A DNA stretch of 58,710 nt from a virus, in IMG/VR virus record IMGVR_UViG_3300035034_000546, positions 1 to 58,710 of that record; one strand, given 5' to 3'. The number at the start of each line of letters is the position of its first letter. Within the stretch, counting starts at the first letter, position 1. Below the pieces are notes generated by a model that saw only the letters and a program-made list of their open reading frames with translations, made no database searches and was not told where the DNA came from. Positions 17,329 to 26,174 of this stretch are shown piece by piece. The position numbers and the translations under genes are program-made.

Positions 17329-19830
17329 ATGAGCAACTCAAAAAAAACAGATTTCAATTTTTTAGGTAAGGATTTTCAAGTCCGTTTACTATTTCAAATT
17401 CTAACAGATAGAAAATTTGCGGATAGTATTATGGATATAATGGATGCGAATTACTTCGAGGACGAATTCTTTAGAAAGATAGCCATAACTATAAAAAGTG
17501 CATATGAAAAACATGAGAGCATTCCAGACATTAGTAGTTTGGAAATGCGGCTTATGGATGGGGCTAAAGACGATATTCAAAGAGATTTTATTCTTAGACA
17601 ACTTAGACATGTTAAGGAAGCAGATGCTAATGATGCGGATTGGGTTCAAGAAAGAGCACTTAAGTTTTGTAAACAACAAGAGTTAAAAAAGTCTGTTAAA
17701 GAAATCCAAGAAATTATCGATAGAGGGGATATTGATGATTATGACAAATGTGAAGACATCCTTAAAAGGGCCTTAGAAACGGGTGAAGGTAAAGATGATG
17801 GGATAGATGTGTTTCACGACATGGATAGTGTATTAGCAGATGACTTTAGAAAACCAATACCCACAGGTATTAAGGGTCTTGATGATTGCATGGACGGTGG
17901 GTTATCAAAAGGTGAGTTAGCGGTTATATTAGCACCATTCGGTGTTGGTAAAGCACAACCCCTAACTTCTAAATTATTAACACCGAATGGTTGGACAACC
18001 ATGGGTGATATAAAAGAAGGTGATTCGGTTATTGGTAGAAATGGTAAAGAAACTAAAGTTATTGGAACATACCCTCAAGGTATACGACCAATATATAAAG
18101 TTATGTTTAATGATGGTACTGAAACACTTTGTGATGCTGAACACTTATGGTCTGTTAATACAATAGACCAAAGGAATCGTAAAACTAAGAAAAATGGTAA
18201 AGTGGTTTATTTGGAATCAGATAATTCATATAAGACAATGAGAACCATTGATATGGTTGATAATGTTAAGGTATGGGGTAATAGCAGATTAAACTTTAAG
18301 GTTCCAATTGTTTCACCAGTTGAGTTTACTAAACAAGAATTAATTATAGACCCATATTTATTAGGGGTTATTCTAGGTGATGGTTGTATAACGACTTCTA
18401 ACCAACCACATTTTGTTACTAAAGATAGTGAAATTATCGAATCGGTTAGAAGTGTTTATAATAATATCACAGTAAAAGAACAAGTTAGAGAAATAGAAAA
18501 AGAGGTTAATGACGAGTTAGTATTGGTTAAACATCATTTAACAAAAGTGTCATTATTAGGTATTAAAAGTAATTTAATTGAGTTAGGTTTATATGGGACT
18601 AATTCTAAGAGTAAATCCATACCTAATCAATATTTATACACCTCAGTTGATGATAGAGTTAAGTTACTACAAGGTTTAGTCGATATTGATGGTTATATTG
18701 ATGGTCACAGAATTGAAATATCGACAACTTCAAAAGAATTATCTACTGGTATTAAAGAACTAGTATTATCATTAGGTGGTAGAGTATCAATTGGTGAGAA
18801 GATAGGTGAATATAATAATATTGAATGTTCATTATATTATAGAATATCGTTTAGTTTACCAAATAACGGTATAATACCATCGAAACTAAGTAGAAAAATT
18901 AAGAAATTTAATAGTAGGGTGAAATATTCAGAAAATAAATTTATTAATTCTATTGAATATTATGGTGAAGAAGACGCTCAATGTATTATGGTTGATGATG
19001 AGGAACATTTATATGTGACTGATGATTATATTGTGACACATAACACAACTATGATTACCAAAGTAGCTAACACGGCTAAAGAGAAGGGGAATAATGTTCT
19101 TCAAATATTTTTTGAGGATAACCCTAAAGTAATTCAAAGGAAACACTTAGCATGTTGGAGTAATATAAACCTTAATGATTTGATATATCATAAGGATGAG
19201 TTAAATAAAATTGTAGAAACAAAGAGTGCTGAAAAAGGTGAACTTAGGCTTAAAAAATTCCCCAGTGATGGTACCACAATACCGCACATCAAACAATATA
19301 TTAGAAAGCAAATAGCACGAGGTTTTAGACCAGATATTGTATTAATAGACTATATTGATTGTGTTCAATCAAATAAGGTATTTAAGGATAGTTGGGACGC
19401 TGAGGGTAATGTAATGAGACAATTTGAGACTATGTTAGATGAATTAGATATGGCTGGGTGGACAGCCGTACAAGGAAACAGAAGTTCAATCGGGGCCGAG
19501 ACCGTAGATTCTACCATGATTGGTGGTTCTATTAAGAAAGGTCAAATAGGTCACTTTATTGTCTCAATAGCTAAGACACTTGACCAAAAGGAAAGTGGAC
19601 ACGCTAACATTGCAATCCTTAAATCTAGATTCGGTAAGGATGGTATTATCTTTAATGACGCTATTTTCGATAACGGAACAATGGAGATTAGAATCGTTGA
19701 GGATAATGGTGGTAAAACCTTTATGGAGTCTAAAAAGGATAAAGAGAGTGGTAGTCAGAAAAAAGTTAACAATTTATTGGATGCGGCCAAAGAGAGACAA
19801 AAGGTTCTTGAGAAAGCAGATAACACGTAA
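17329..19830 (+). CDS. gp41: Replicative DNA helicase (gp41/DnaB family) interrupted by an intein
   Basis: The precursor has 833 residues; removing the 364-aa intein leaves 469, almost the length of T4 gp41 (475). The N-terminal domain (about 1-150) is helical, as in DnaB. The Walker A motif APFGVGKTT is split by the intein directly after its Lys, so the protein can have no ATPase activity until spliced. After the intein come NNVLQIFFEDNP (catalytic Glu region), Walker B in DIVLIDYIDCVQ, and the late motifs GWTAVQGNRSS and KSRFGKDG. The protein unwinds DNA at the fork and would partner with the gp61-like primase at 49.9 kb. The C-terminus is a Lys/Glu-rich tail. Confidence 0.9.
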   Translation: MSNSKKTDFNFLGKDFQVRLLFQILTDRKFADSIMDIMDANYFEDEFFRKIAITIKSAYEKHESIPDISSLEMRLMDGAKDDIQRDFILRQLRHVKEADANDADWVQERALKFCKQQELKKSVKEIQEIIDRGDIDDYDKCEDILKRALETGEGKDDGIDVFHDMDSVLADDFRKPIPTGIKGLDDCMDGGLSKGELAVILAPFGVGKAQPLTSKLLTPNGWTTMGDIKEGDSVIGRNGKETKVIGTYPQGIRPIYKVMFNDGTETLCDAEHLWSVNTIDQRNRKTKKNGKVVYLESDNSYKTMRTIDMVDNVKVWGNSRLNFKVPIVSPVEFTKQELIIDPYLLGVILGDGCITTSNQPHFVTKDSEIIESVRSVYNNITVKEQVREIEKEVNDELVLVKHHLTKVSLLGIKSNLIELGLYGTNSKSKSIPNQYLYTSVDDRVKLLQGLVDIDGYIDGHRIEISTTSKELSTGIKELVLSLGGRVSIGEKIGEYNNIECSLYYRISFSLPNNGIIPSKLSRKIKKFNSRVKYSENKFINSIEYYGEEDAQCIMVDDEEHLYVTDDYIVTHNTTMITKVANTAKEKGNNVLQIFFEDNPKVIQRKHLACWSNINLNDLIYHKDELNKIVETKSAEKGELRLKKFPSDGTTIPHIKQYIRKQIARGFRPDIVLIDYIDCVQSNKVFKDSWDAEGNVMRQFETMLDELDMAGWTAVQGNRSSIGAETVDSTMIGGSIKKGQIGHFIVSIAKTLDQKESGHANIAILKSRFGKDGIIFNDAIFDNGTMEIRIVEDNGGKTFMESKKDKESGSQKKVNNLLDAAKERQKVLEKADNT
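17953..19044 (+). mobile_element. Class 3-type intein in the helicase Walker A motif, with LAGLIDADG endonuclease
   Basis: The intein is 364 residues. It begins with Ala (AQPLTSKLLTPNGWTTMGD) instead of Cys or Ser and ends VTHN, followed by Thr+1. It has the three residues that define class 3 inteins: Trp at intein position 66 (EHLWSV), Cys at 344 (AQCIMVDD) and Thr at 362 (VTHN). In that class the internal Cys, not residue 1, starts the splicing reaction. Two LAGLIDADG motifs, LLGVILGDG (about 136) and GLVDIDG (about 241), keep their acidic residues, so the homing endonuclease may be active. Confidence 0.88.
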
Positions 19831-19875
19831 CATTGGGTGAACTAATATAAATAACAAATAACAAATTAATTAAAA

Positions 19876-22800
19876 ATGAAAGAAAATAATTCAACTGTGG
19901 AAATTAAAAAAACAACGTCAGAACCACAACAAACATATCCAATGGACGAGGTGTTAGCAGCAGCAACAGAATATTTTAATGGTGATACGTTAGCTGGTGA
20001 AGTCTGGATAAAAAAATACGCATTAAAGGATGTCGATGGAAACATTTATGAAAAGACACCTAATGATATGCATAAAAGACTTGCGAGTGAGTTCGCAAGA
20101 ATAGAGACTAAATACCCAAATCCAATATCGGAAGAGCGAATATTTGATTTAATTAAAGATTTTAAATATATCGTACCACAAGGTAGTCCAATGGCTGGTA
20201 TTGGTAACGACTTTCAATATGTATCAATTTCTAATTGCTTTGTAATTGGAAATGAACAAGACGCTGATTCATATGGTGGTATCCTAAAATTGGACCAAGA
20301 GTTAGTACAATTAATGAAGCGAAGAGCGGGGGTTGGTATTGATTTATCATTTATTAGACCAAATAAGTCACCAGTATTGAATTCTGCATTAACATCTACG
20401 GGTGTTGTTCCATTTATGGAGCGTTTCTCAAACTCAACTAGAGAAGTGGCACAAGGTGGTAGAAGAGGTGCTTTAATGGAATCAATTGCTATCGACCACC
20501 CAGATTCTGAAACTTTTATCGATGCTAAAACGGTTGCTGGTAAAGTAACTGGTGCTAATGTATCAGTTAAAATTAGTGATGGTTTTATGAAAGCAGCGTT
20601 AGCTGGTAAAGATTATACACTTACATACCCTGTAGGTTCTAATAACCCAACACATACTAAGGTTGTGGACGCTAAAAGGATTTGGGAGAAAATAATACAT
20701 AATGCATGGAAATGTGTACCATATGATACTGAGGTATTTGTTTATGAAAACGGCATCAACAAGAAGATGAATATGGGTGAGTTATATAACATAGATAAGA
20801 CTAGTAAATTCTATGAAATTTTATCACTTAACTTAGAGACTAAGAAAGTTGAAAGGAAACCAATATCAGACTTTCAAAAGTATGAAAATGATAAAGATAT
20901 ATTTAAATTAACAACTGAATCAAAAAAAAATATTACTGCTACAGAGGACCACATTGTATATATTTTAAATAAATACGGTAAACTTAGTAATATTCCTATT
21001 GGAAAGGTTAGCGTAGGTGATTTTATTGTATCTGCAAATAGTACGGTGTCAGAAAATCCTATCAATATAAATAGCATTAACCTATTAGATAGATTCATTG
21101 ATAACAAAACAACATACGTATGGTTTGATGGTTTAGGTGAAATATTAAAAAGAGGTGATATAAATTCATTAATGGGAAAATATAAAAATGGAGAAGGTAA
21201 AATTAATTCATTTATTAGAAATAAGAAACTACCATTAAGACTTTTAAATAATGAATTAGCATCAATTAAGGAATTAATTATTAATAATGAAAATATTATA
21301 CTTTATTATAATGGTTTAGAAATACCTAAAAATTTCATTTTAGATGTAAATTTCATGAAATTTTTAGGTATTTTTTATGCAGAAGGTAGTATTCATAATA
21401 ACAGTATAAGATTAAGTATACATAGTGATGAGCTTGAAGAATATCTAGATATTTTTAATGGTATTTCAGATACAATATCCAATGGTTTTGAAACATCGGT
21501 TAAAGGTAATTCTACTACAATATCATTTAATTCCTCTTATTTAGTATCACTTATTATGTCATTAGGCATAACAAAGGAAAAAGAAATTTTCGATGAGTTA
21601 TGGGCATTAGATAAGACCTTGGTTGGGGCATTTATTAATGGAATGTTCTCTGGTGATGGAACTATTAGTAATAAGGGGATAATCTCAATTTCACAGGTAA
21701 GAGAATATTTAATAAATGATATTCAAAAAATGTTATTGTTCTTTGGTATTCACTCTAAAATTGATAGTTATAATAATACTAATAAGGTTATAAATGGTAA
21801 AAAAATATTAAGTGTATCACATAGACTTAATATATTTAAGCAATATAATACTATATTCTCATCAGATATTGGATTTACGTTAAAAAATAAAACAAGTCGT
21901 TTAGAATCATCTTTATACGGTAATATTAAAGAAAAGTTTGGTATTCCAACTAAGTATAATAAAAAAACATTTAATAGAGCAAGGGTATTTAGTTGTGAAA
22001 AGGTATCAAGTAGTGTGATGGAAAACGTAATTGATGTTCGAAAAGATAATCTATTAGATGAAGATATAACATACTTTAACGAGGTGATGTCTGGTGATGT
22101 TCATTATGAAAAAGTTACTGCTGTTGATAAAGTTACAGATAATCATGATTTCGTTTACGATATTACCGTAGATGATAATCACACTTTTCTATTGTCAAAT
22201 GGGTTACCAATTTCAAATAGTGCCGAACCAGGTATTTTATTCTGGGATACACTAATTAGAGAGTCAGTTCCAGACTGTTATGCTGACCTTGGATTTAGAA
22301 CAGTATCTACAAACCCTTGTTTCCCATCTAGCGAATATTTATTAACGGATAGTGGATATGTTAAATTTGGAGATTTGTATGATAAAGGTGGGGATAATAT
22401 TGTTGTTTGTGATAATAGAATTTCTTATACCGAAGATATAAATAAAGAAGAAAAAGCGGAGTATTGGAATATTGATAATAAACAAACAGGAACAACAAAC
22501 AGAAAAGGTAGTCATGTGTTTTTAACAAAGGCTGATGCTGAAATCATTGAGTTAACAACATCAAAAGGGTTTAGTGTGAGGTGTACGCCAGACCACCATA
22601 TAGCAACCACAGCAGGGATGATAGAGGCTAGTGATATAACACCAGACCATAACATTTTAATCTCAATACCCGAAAGTAACGGAACAATATTAAATAAAAC
22701 ACCCGAAACTACTGATGAAATTTTATCTACATTAATAGGGTTAATAAGTGGAGATGGTACATTTGATAAAAAAAGAAGTAGAGTACATTTAGATATATGG

Positions 22801-25152
22801 GGTGCTGATAAAAATAGGATGAAAGATTTTATTTGTGGACTTATAGATAAGTTATATGAAAGGATTGGTGTTATTAAAAATAATAAAAATAGAGAATTAT
22901 CAAAATATTTTATTACGGAAATAGAAGAATTAGACAAAATTAGAATAAGTTCTTCGTGGCTATCTCATTTGTTAAACGAATATAACTTCAACAGAAGCAC
23001 TAAGCTTCAGGTCCCAGAATTTATTATGAATTCATCATCTACAAATATTGGTAAGTTTTATTTAGCATCAATGATGTATTGTGATGGTTCTTTCCAAGGT
23101 TCAAAAAGGTCTGGATTTACCATAAGGTTATCACAAAGTAATAAAAAATTCTTAAAAGAAATACAAATGATAGCACACTCTAATGGTATGTTGTTTGGAG
23201 TATATCAACGTAGAGATAAAGGTGAAACTATGTTACCAAATGGTAAGGGTGGAAGTTCTTTATATAAAACAAAAGCGCAGTATGAATTAATTAGTGTTGG
23301 TGGTTCCGTTGTAAAATATAGAAACACTATAGGGTTCTTAGGAGATATAGAGAAAGAAACTAAAATGAATGTAGAGCACAATTTTAGAGTAAAGGATAAT
23401 TATACTGATTCAATCGTAGAAGTAAATAAATTAGAAAATGAACCAGTATTCTGTATTAAAGAAGATGTGTCAAAAAGTATAATAGTAAACGGATTATCTA
23501 CACGAAGATGTGGTGAAATTCCATTATGTCCAAATGATTCATGTAGACTTATGGCACTTAACTTATATTCATATGTTGTTAATCCATTTGAAAAGGATGC
23601 GTATTTTGATTATGAGTTATTCAATGAACATTCGATAATCGCACAAAGACTTATGGATGACCTTATTGACCTTGAACTTGAAAAGATTGATAATATTATT
23701 AATAAGATTAGTAATGACCCAGAATCAGATGAAATTAAACTTACAGAACTTAGCCTTTGGGAGAAAATTAAAGGTAAATGTGAACAAGGTAGAAGAACGG
23801 GTCTTGGCATTACAGCCGAAGGTGATATGCTGGCTGCTTTAGGTATTAAATATGGTACTACAAAAGGTAATAAGTTTTCAGAAAATCTTCATATGAGACT
23901 TAAACATTCGTCTTATGGTTCATCGTGTACAATGGCGCAAGAAAGGGGTACATTTCTTATTTGGGATAAAGATAGGGAGGTTAACAACCCTTTCATGCTT
24001 AGAATAAAAGAAGAAAACCCAAGTTTATATGATGACCTTATTAAGTATGGTAGAAGAAATATTGCAGCATTAACAATCGCCCCAACTGGGTCGGTATCTA
24101 TACTTACTCAAACATCCTCTGGTATTGAACCCGTATTTATGGTTTATTACACAAGACGTAGAAAAATAAACCCAAGCGATATTGGGGCTAGAATTGACTT
24201 CACTGATGAGGTGGGTGATACATGGCAAGAATACCCAGTATTTCACCATAAATTTGAGACATATCTCATTGCTAAGGGATATGATTTAGATGAGGTTAAA
24301 GTTATGTCGGATGAGGATATCTCTGATATTGTAGAGAAGTCACCTTATCATGGCGCAACTTCAAATGATGTTGATTGGGTTAAGAAGGTAGAGATGCAAG
24401 GGATGGTTCAGAAACATATTGACCATAGTATTTCAGTAACAGTTAACTTACCAAATGATGTATCAGAAGAAATAGTTTCTAAAGTATATGAAACTGGTTG
24501 GAAATCTGGTTGTAAGGGCCTTACAGTTTATAGAGATGGTTCTAGAAGTGGTGTGTTAATTTCGGCCACTGAAAAAAAGAAAGAAGAAAAGAATCAATTG
24601 TTTGAAGACCATCATGCACCTAAAAGACCACGAAAAATGGATTCTGAAATCGTAAGATTTCAGAACAATCATGAAAAATGGATTGCCGTGGTTGGGATAT
24701 TAGAAGGTCGACCTTATGAAATGTTTACGGGTAAACTTGATGGTCTCCCATCTATACCAGTTGGTGTTGAGTCTGGCTTTATCGTTAAAGCTAGAAATGA
24801 CGATGGAACTAGTCGTTATGACTTCCAATATGAAGATAAGGATGGTTACAAGATTACTATTGAAGGGTTATCACGCTCATTTAACAAGGAATATTGGAAT
24901 TACGCCAAAATGATTTCTGGTGTTCTTAGACATGGTATGCCACTTCCATATGTTGTTGACCTAATTGGTTCTCTTAACTTAGAAGATGACACCCTTACAA
25001 CTTGGAAGAATGGAGTTAGTAGAGTCATTAAAAGATTTATACCAGATGGTACTAAGAGTGATAACAAATGTCCATCATGTGAACAAGACTCATTGGTATT
25101 TCAAGAAGGGTGTTTAACGTGCTCAAACTGTGGCCATGCCAAGTGTGGTTAA
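19876..25152 (+). CDS. nrdJ: Class II (adenosylcobalamin-dependent) ribonucleotide reductase with two inteins
   Basis: The precursor has 1758 residues; removing both inteins leaves 859. It reduces ribonucleotides to deoxyribonucleotides using B12 and needs no NrdB subunit; none is present in the window. Recognisable parts are SISNCFVIG (first redox Cys), RAGVGIDLSFIRP, the split AWK/SAEPGILFWD, the split TNP/CGEIPL with the thiyl-radical Cys (precursor residue 1212), NDSCRLMALNL (second redox Cys), APTGSVSILTQTSSGIEP, KGLTVYRDGSRSGVL, a TSCPD-like region, and a C-terminal zinc-ribbon CPSC...CSNC. Both insertions fall in the active-site region. The gene lies between the helicase and a DUF5522 protein and ends before a long hairpin. 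Confidence 0.9.
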   Translation: MKENNSTVEIKKTTSEPQQTYPMDEVLAAATEYFNGDTLAGEVWIKKYALKDVDGNIYEKTPNDMHKRLASEFARIETKYPNPISEERIFDLIKDFKYIVPQGSPMAGIGNDFQYVSISNCFVIGNEQDADSYGGILKLDQELVQLMKRRAGVGIDLSFIRPNKSPVLNSALTSTGVVPFMERFSNSTREVAQGGRRGALMESIAIDHPDSETFIDAKTVAGKVTGANVSVKISDGFMKAALAGKDYTLTYPVGSNNPTHTKVVDAKRIWEKIIHNAWKCVPYDTEVFVYENGINKKMNMGELYNIDKTSKFYEILSLNLETKKVERKPISDFQKYENDKDIFKLTTESKKNITATEDHIVYILNKYGKLSNIPIGKVSVGDFIVSANSTVSENPININSINLLDRFIDNKTTYVWFDGLGEILKRGDINSLMGKYKNGEGKINSFIRNKKLPLRLLNNELASIKELIINNENIILYYNGLEIPKNFILDVNFMKFLGIFYAEGSIHNNSIRLSIHSDELEEYLDIFNGISDTISNGFETSVKGNSTTISFNSSYLVSLIMSLGITKEKEIFDELWALDKTLVGAFINGMFSGDGTISNKGIISISQVREYLINDIQKMLLFFGIHSKIDSYNNTNKVINGKKILSVSHRLNIFKQYNTIFSSDIGFTLKNKTSRLESSLYGNIKEKFGIPTKYNKKTFNRARVFSCEKVSSSVMENVIDVRKDNLLDEDITYFNEVMSGDVHYEKVTAVDKVTDNHDFVYDITVDDNHTFLLSNGLPISNSAEPGILFWDTLIRESVPDCYADLGFRTVSTNPCFPSSEYLLTDSGYVKFGDLYDKGGDNIVVCDNRISYTEDINKEEKAEYWNIDNKQTGTTNRKGSHVFLTKADAEIIELTTSKGFSVRCTPDHHIATTAGMIEASDITPDHNILISIPESNGTILNKTPETTDEILSTLIGLISGDGTFDKKRSRVHLDIWGADKNRMKDFICGLIDKLYERIGVIKNNKNRELSKYFITEIEELDKIRISSSWLSHLLNEYNFNRSTKLQVPEFIMNSSSTNIGKFYLASMMYCDGSFQGSKRSGFTIRLSQSNKKFLKEIQMIAHSNGMLFGVYQRRDKGETMLPNGKGGSSLYKTKAQYELISVGGSVVKYRNTIGFLGDIEKETKMNVEHNFRVKDNYTDSIVEVNKLENEPVFCIKEDVSKSIIVNGLSTRRCGEIPLCPNDSCRLMALNLYSYVVNPFEKDAYFDYELFNEHSIIAQRLMDDLIDLELEKIDNIINKISNDPESDEIKLTELSLWEKIKGKCEQGRRTGLGITAEGDMLAALGIKYGTTKGNKFSENLHMRLKHSSYGSSCTMAQERGTFLIWDKDREVNNPFMLRIKEENPSLYDDLIKYGRRNIAALTIAPTGSVSILTQTSSGIEPVFMVYYTRRRKINPSDIGARIDFTDEVGDTWQEYPVFHHKFETYLIAKGYDLDEVKVMSDEDISDIVEKSPYHGATSNDVDWVKKVEMQGMVQKHIDHSISVTVNLPNDVSEEIVSKVYETGWKSGCKGLTVYRDGSRSGVLISATEKKKEEKNQLFEDHHAPKRPRKMDSEIVRFQNNHEKWIAVVGILEGRPYEMFTGKLDGLPSIPVGVESGFIVKARNDDGTSRYDFQYEDKDGYKITIEGLSRSFNKEYWNYAKMISGVLRHGMPLPYVVDLIGSLNLEDDTLTTWKNGVSRVIKRFIPDGTKSDNKCPSCEQDSLVFQEGCLTCSNCGHAKCG
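20713..22218 (+). mobile_element. RNR intein 1 (class 1 type, LAGLIDADG endonuclease)
   Basis: The intein is 502 residues, inserted between NAWK and SAEPG. It starts with Cys (CVPYDTEVFVYENG) and has the block B pattern TATEDHIVYIL. It ends in LPISN before Ser+1, so the terminal Asn is kept but the usual penultimate His is Ser. The LAGLIDADG motifs are FLGIFYAEGS (about 215) and INGMFSGDGT (about 307), both with an acidic residue. The splice junctions were chosen by restoring the RNR consensus AW-x-x-x-EPG. Confidence 0.88.
22318..23508 (+). mobile_element. RNR intein 2, inserted at the radical cysteine, with non-canonical C-terminus Arg-Arg
   Basis: The intein is 397 residues, inserted between TNP and CGEIPL, directly before the catalytic thiyl-radical Cys. 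It starts CFPSSEYLLTDSGYVKFGDL and has block B RCTPDHHIATTAG, so the front half is a normal class 1 intein. The end reads IIVNGLSTRR/CGEI where a final His-Asn is expected. Without a terminal Asn or Gln the standard last splicing step cannot occur. LAGLIDADG motifs LIGLISGDGT (about 140) and MMYCDGS (about 251) are present. The 3' junction is fixed by the RNR consensus. Confidence 0.8.
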
Positions 25153-25177
25153 AAATACTAAGGTTAAGAAATCTAAG

Positions 25178-25207
25178 GTTCAGTGGGGTAATGACACCCC
25201 ACTGAAC
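25178..25207 (+). terminator. Long hairpin after the RNR gene
   Basis: A perfect 12-base stem, GTTCAGTGGGGT/ACCCCACTGAAC, with a six-base loop, extended outward by AAATCT/AGATTT (25169-25174 and 25211-25216) across small internal loops. There is no clean T-run behind it, so it may attenuate transcription into the next gene or stabilise the RNR mRNA. Confidence 0.6.
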
Positions 25208-25247
25208 TATCAGATTTTCTTACAAATTTATAAATTAAGAAAAGATA

Positions 25248-25442
25248 ATGGTTAATGATGATTGGATTTTTTCTTTATATGTTAAAGAGATGTGTGAAAA
25301 ACAACATAATGTTAATAATAAAGGTAAATTAACAGAAGAAGATTACTATATTGAGAATGGTAATATAGTGCTAACACATAAGTATCACTTAAATCGAGGG
25401 TATTGTTGTAATAATAATTGCATTAATTGTCCATACAAATAA
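25248..25442 (+). CDS. DUF5522-type small Cys-rich protein (64 aa)
   Basis: The C-terminal half, DYYIENGNIVLTHKYHLNRG followed by YCCNNNCINCPYK, matches the short DUF5522 family that is widespread in Bacteroidetes (pattern: DYY..NG..V.T..YHL.RGYCC...C..CPY). Four Cys within ten residues suggest a metal site. No biochemical role is known to me. The gene is the last of the replication block, about 95 bases after the RNR gene and directly before a strong terminator. Its host-like character suggests acquisition from a Bacteroidetes genome. Confidence 0.75.
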   Translation: MVNDDWIFSLYVKEMCEKQHNVNNKGKLTEEDYYIENGNIVLTHKYHLNRGYCCNNNCINCPYK

Positions 25443-25472
25443 AAAGGGTTCCCGAAAGGGAACCCTTTTTTT
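25441..25472 (+). terminator. Rho-independent terminator
   Basis: A perfect stem AAAGGGTTCCC/GGGAACCCTTT with a GAAA tetraloop, followed by Ts, beginning inside the stop codon of the DUF5522 gene. It ends the replication unit. Confidence 0.92.
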
Positions 25473-25537
25473 ATGGTTAAACGTATTCACATGTAATAGA
25501 ATTAAGAAATTATCTAATTAATTTTAAGAATGATAGT

Positions 25538-25575
25538 GTGTGAAAATAAGACCTTAGGTTTATCACACCTTTTTT
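25538..25575 (+). terminator. Weak second terminator-like hairpin
   Basis: GTGTGA/TCACAC enclosing an inner ACC-TTA-GGT, followed by C and six or more Ts. It lies in the 310-base gap between the DUF5522 and gp25-like genes, which otherwise holds only a promoter motif and a possible 22-codon frame. Confidence 0.4.
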
Positions 25576-25611
25576 AATTGAATCATTTATTTTCTAAAAA
25601 CATTTATTATA

Positions 25612-25620
25612 GTATTTATG
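25612..25620 (+). promoter_or_regulatory. Candidate phage promoter motif GTATTTATG
   Basis: A recurring GTATTTAT motif at the head of the baseplate/tail cluster, after two terminators. It is the only promoter candidate I see before the long gp25-gp6-fibre series. Confidence 0.42.
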
Positions 25621-25639
25621 TAATAAAGACAGTAATAAT

Positions 25640-25708
25640 ATGGCAGATGGAAACTTGATAATATCAAGTATGTTACAATTTTTCAGTTTCGATTTCAACT
25701 ATCTCTAA
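25640..25708 (+). CDS. Possible 22-codon peptide upstream of the gp25-like gene
   Basis: A short frame (MADGNLIISSMLQFFSFDFN, then two more residues) begins 20 bases after the GTATTTAT motif with an A-rich leader like those of confirmed genes. It could be a leader peptide or the remnant of a larger gene. Its length gives no statistical support. Confidence 0.22.
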   Translation: MADGNLIISSMLQFFSFDFNYL

Positions 25709-25782
25709 AGTAATGAATAAAATAATGAATAAAGAAAATAAAAAATATAAAGGATTTATATTTAAAACTAAAACAATAAATC

Positions 25783-26169
25783 ATGGCTAACGGGACTTTT
25801 ATCAATATAAACTTTCCCTTTCAAGATAGTAGTAAGGGGTTTTTTTTAGACTTGAATGATAATGATAGTTCTGCTATTAAGGCCGACCTAATGCACCTAA
25901 TTTTAACTAAAAAAGGTGAGCGTCTTTACCTACCAGATTTTGGTACGAACCTATTAAAATTCATATTTGAACCCAAAGATGGTACAACATTATCCGAAAT
26001 AAAGTCAGAAATAATTAATACGGTTAAAAAATATTTACCGAATCTCACTATTGACGAGGTTATTGTCGAGGCAAATGAAAATATTGAATATAGTGCGACA
26101 ATAAGAATTGACTACACCGTTACAGACGATGTATTTGAATCAACTGACTTTATAATAATTAACTTATAA
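25783..26169 (+). CDS. gp25: gp25-like baseplate wedge protein
   Basis: A 128-aa protein of the gp25/GPW lysozyme-like fold found in baseplates of nearly all contractile tails. Visible parts are the polar N-terminus with INFPF, the strand-helix KADLMHLILTKKGERLYLPDFG, the FEPKD turn at the position of the family's EPR-like motif, and the C-terminal strands YSATIRIDYTV. It forms a sheath-nucleating wedge subunit in T4. The gp6-like gene follows five bases later, the standard gp25-gp6 order. Confidence 0.88.
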   Translation: MANGTFININFPFQDSSKGFFLDLNDNDSSAIKADLMHLILTKKGERLYLPDFGTNLLKFIFEPKDGTTLSEIKSEIINTVKKYLPNLTIDEVIVEANENIEYSATIRIDYTVTDDVFESTDFIIINL

Positions 26170-26174
26170 AAACT

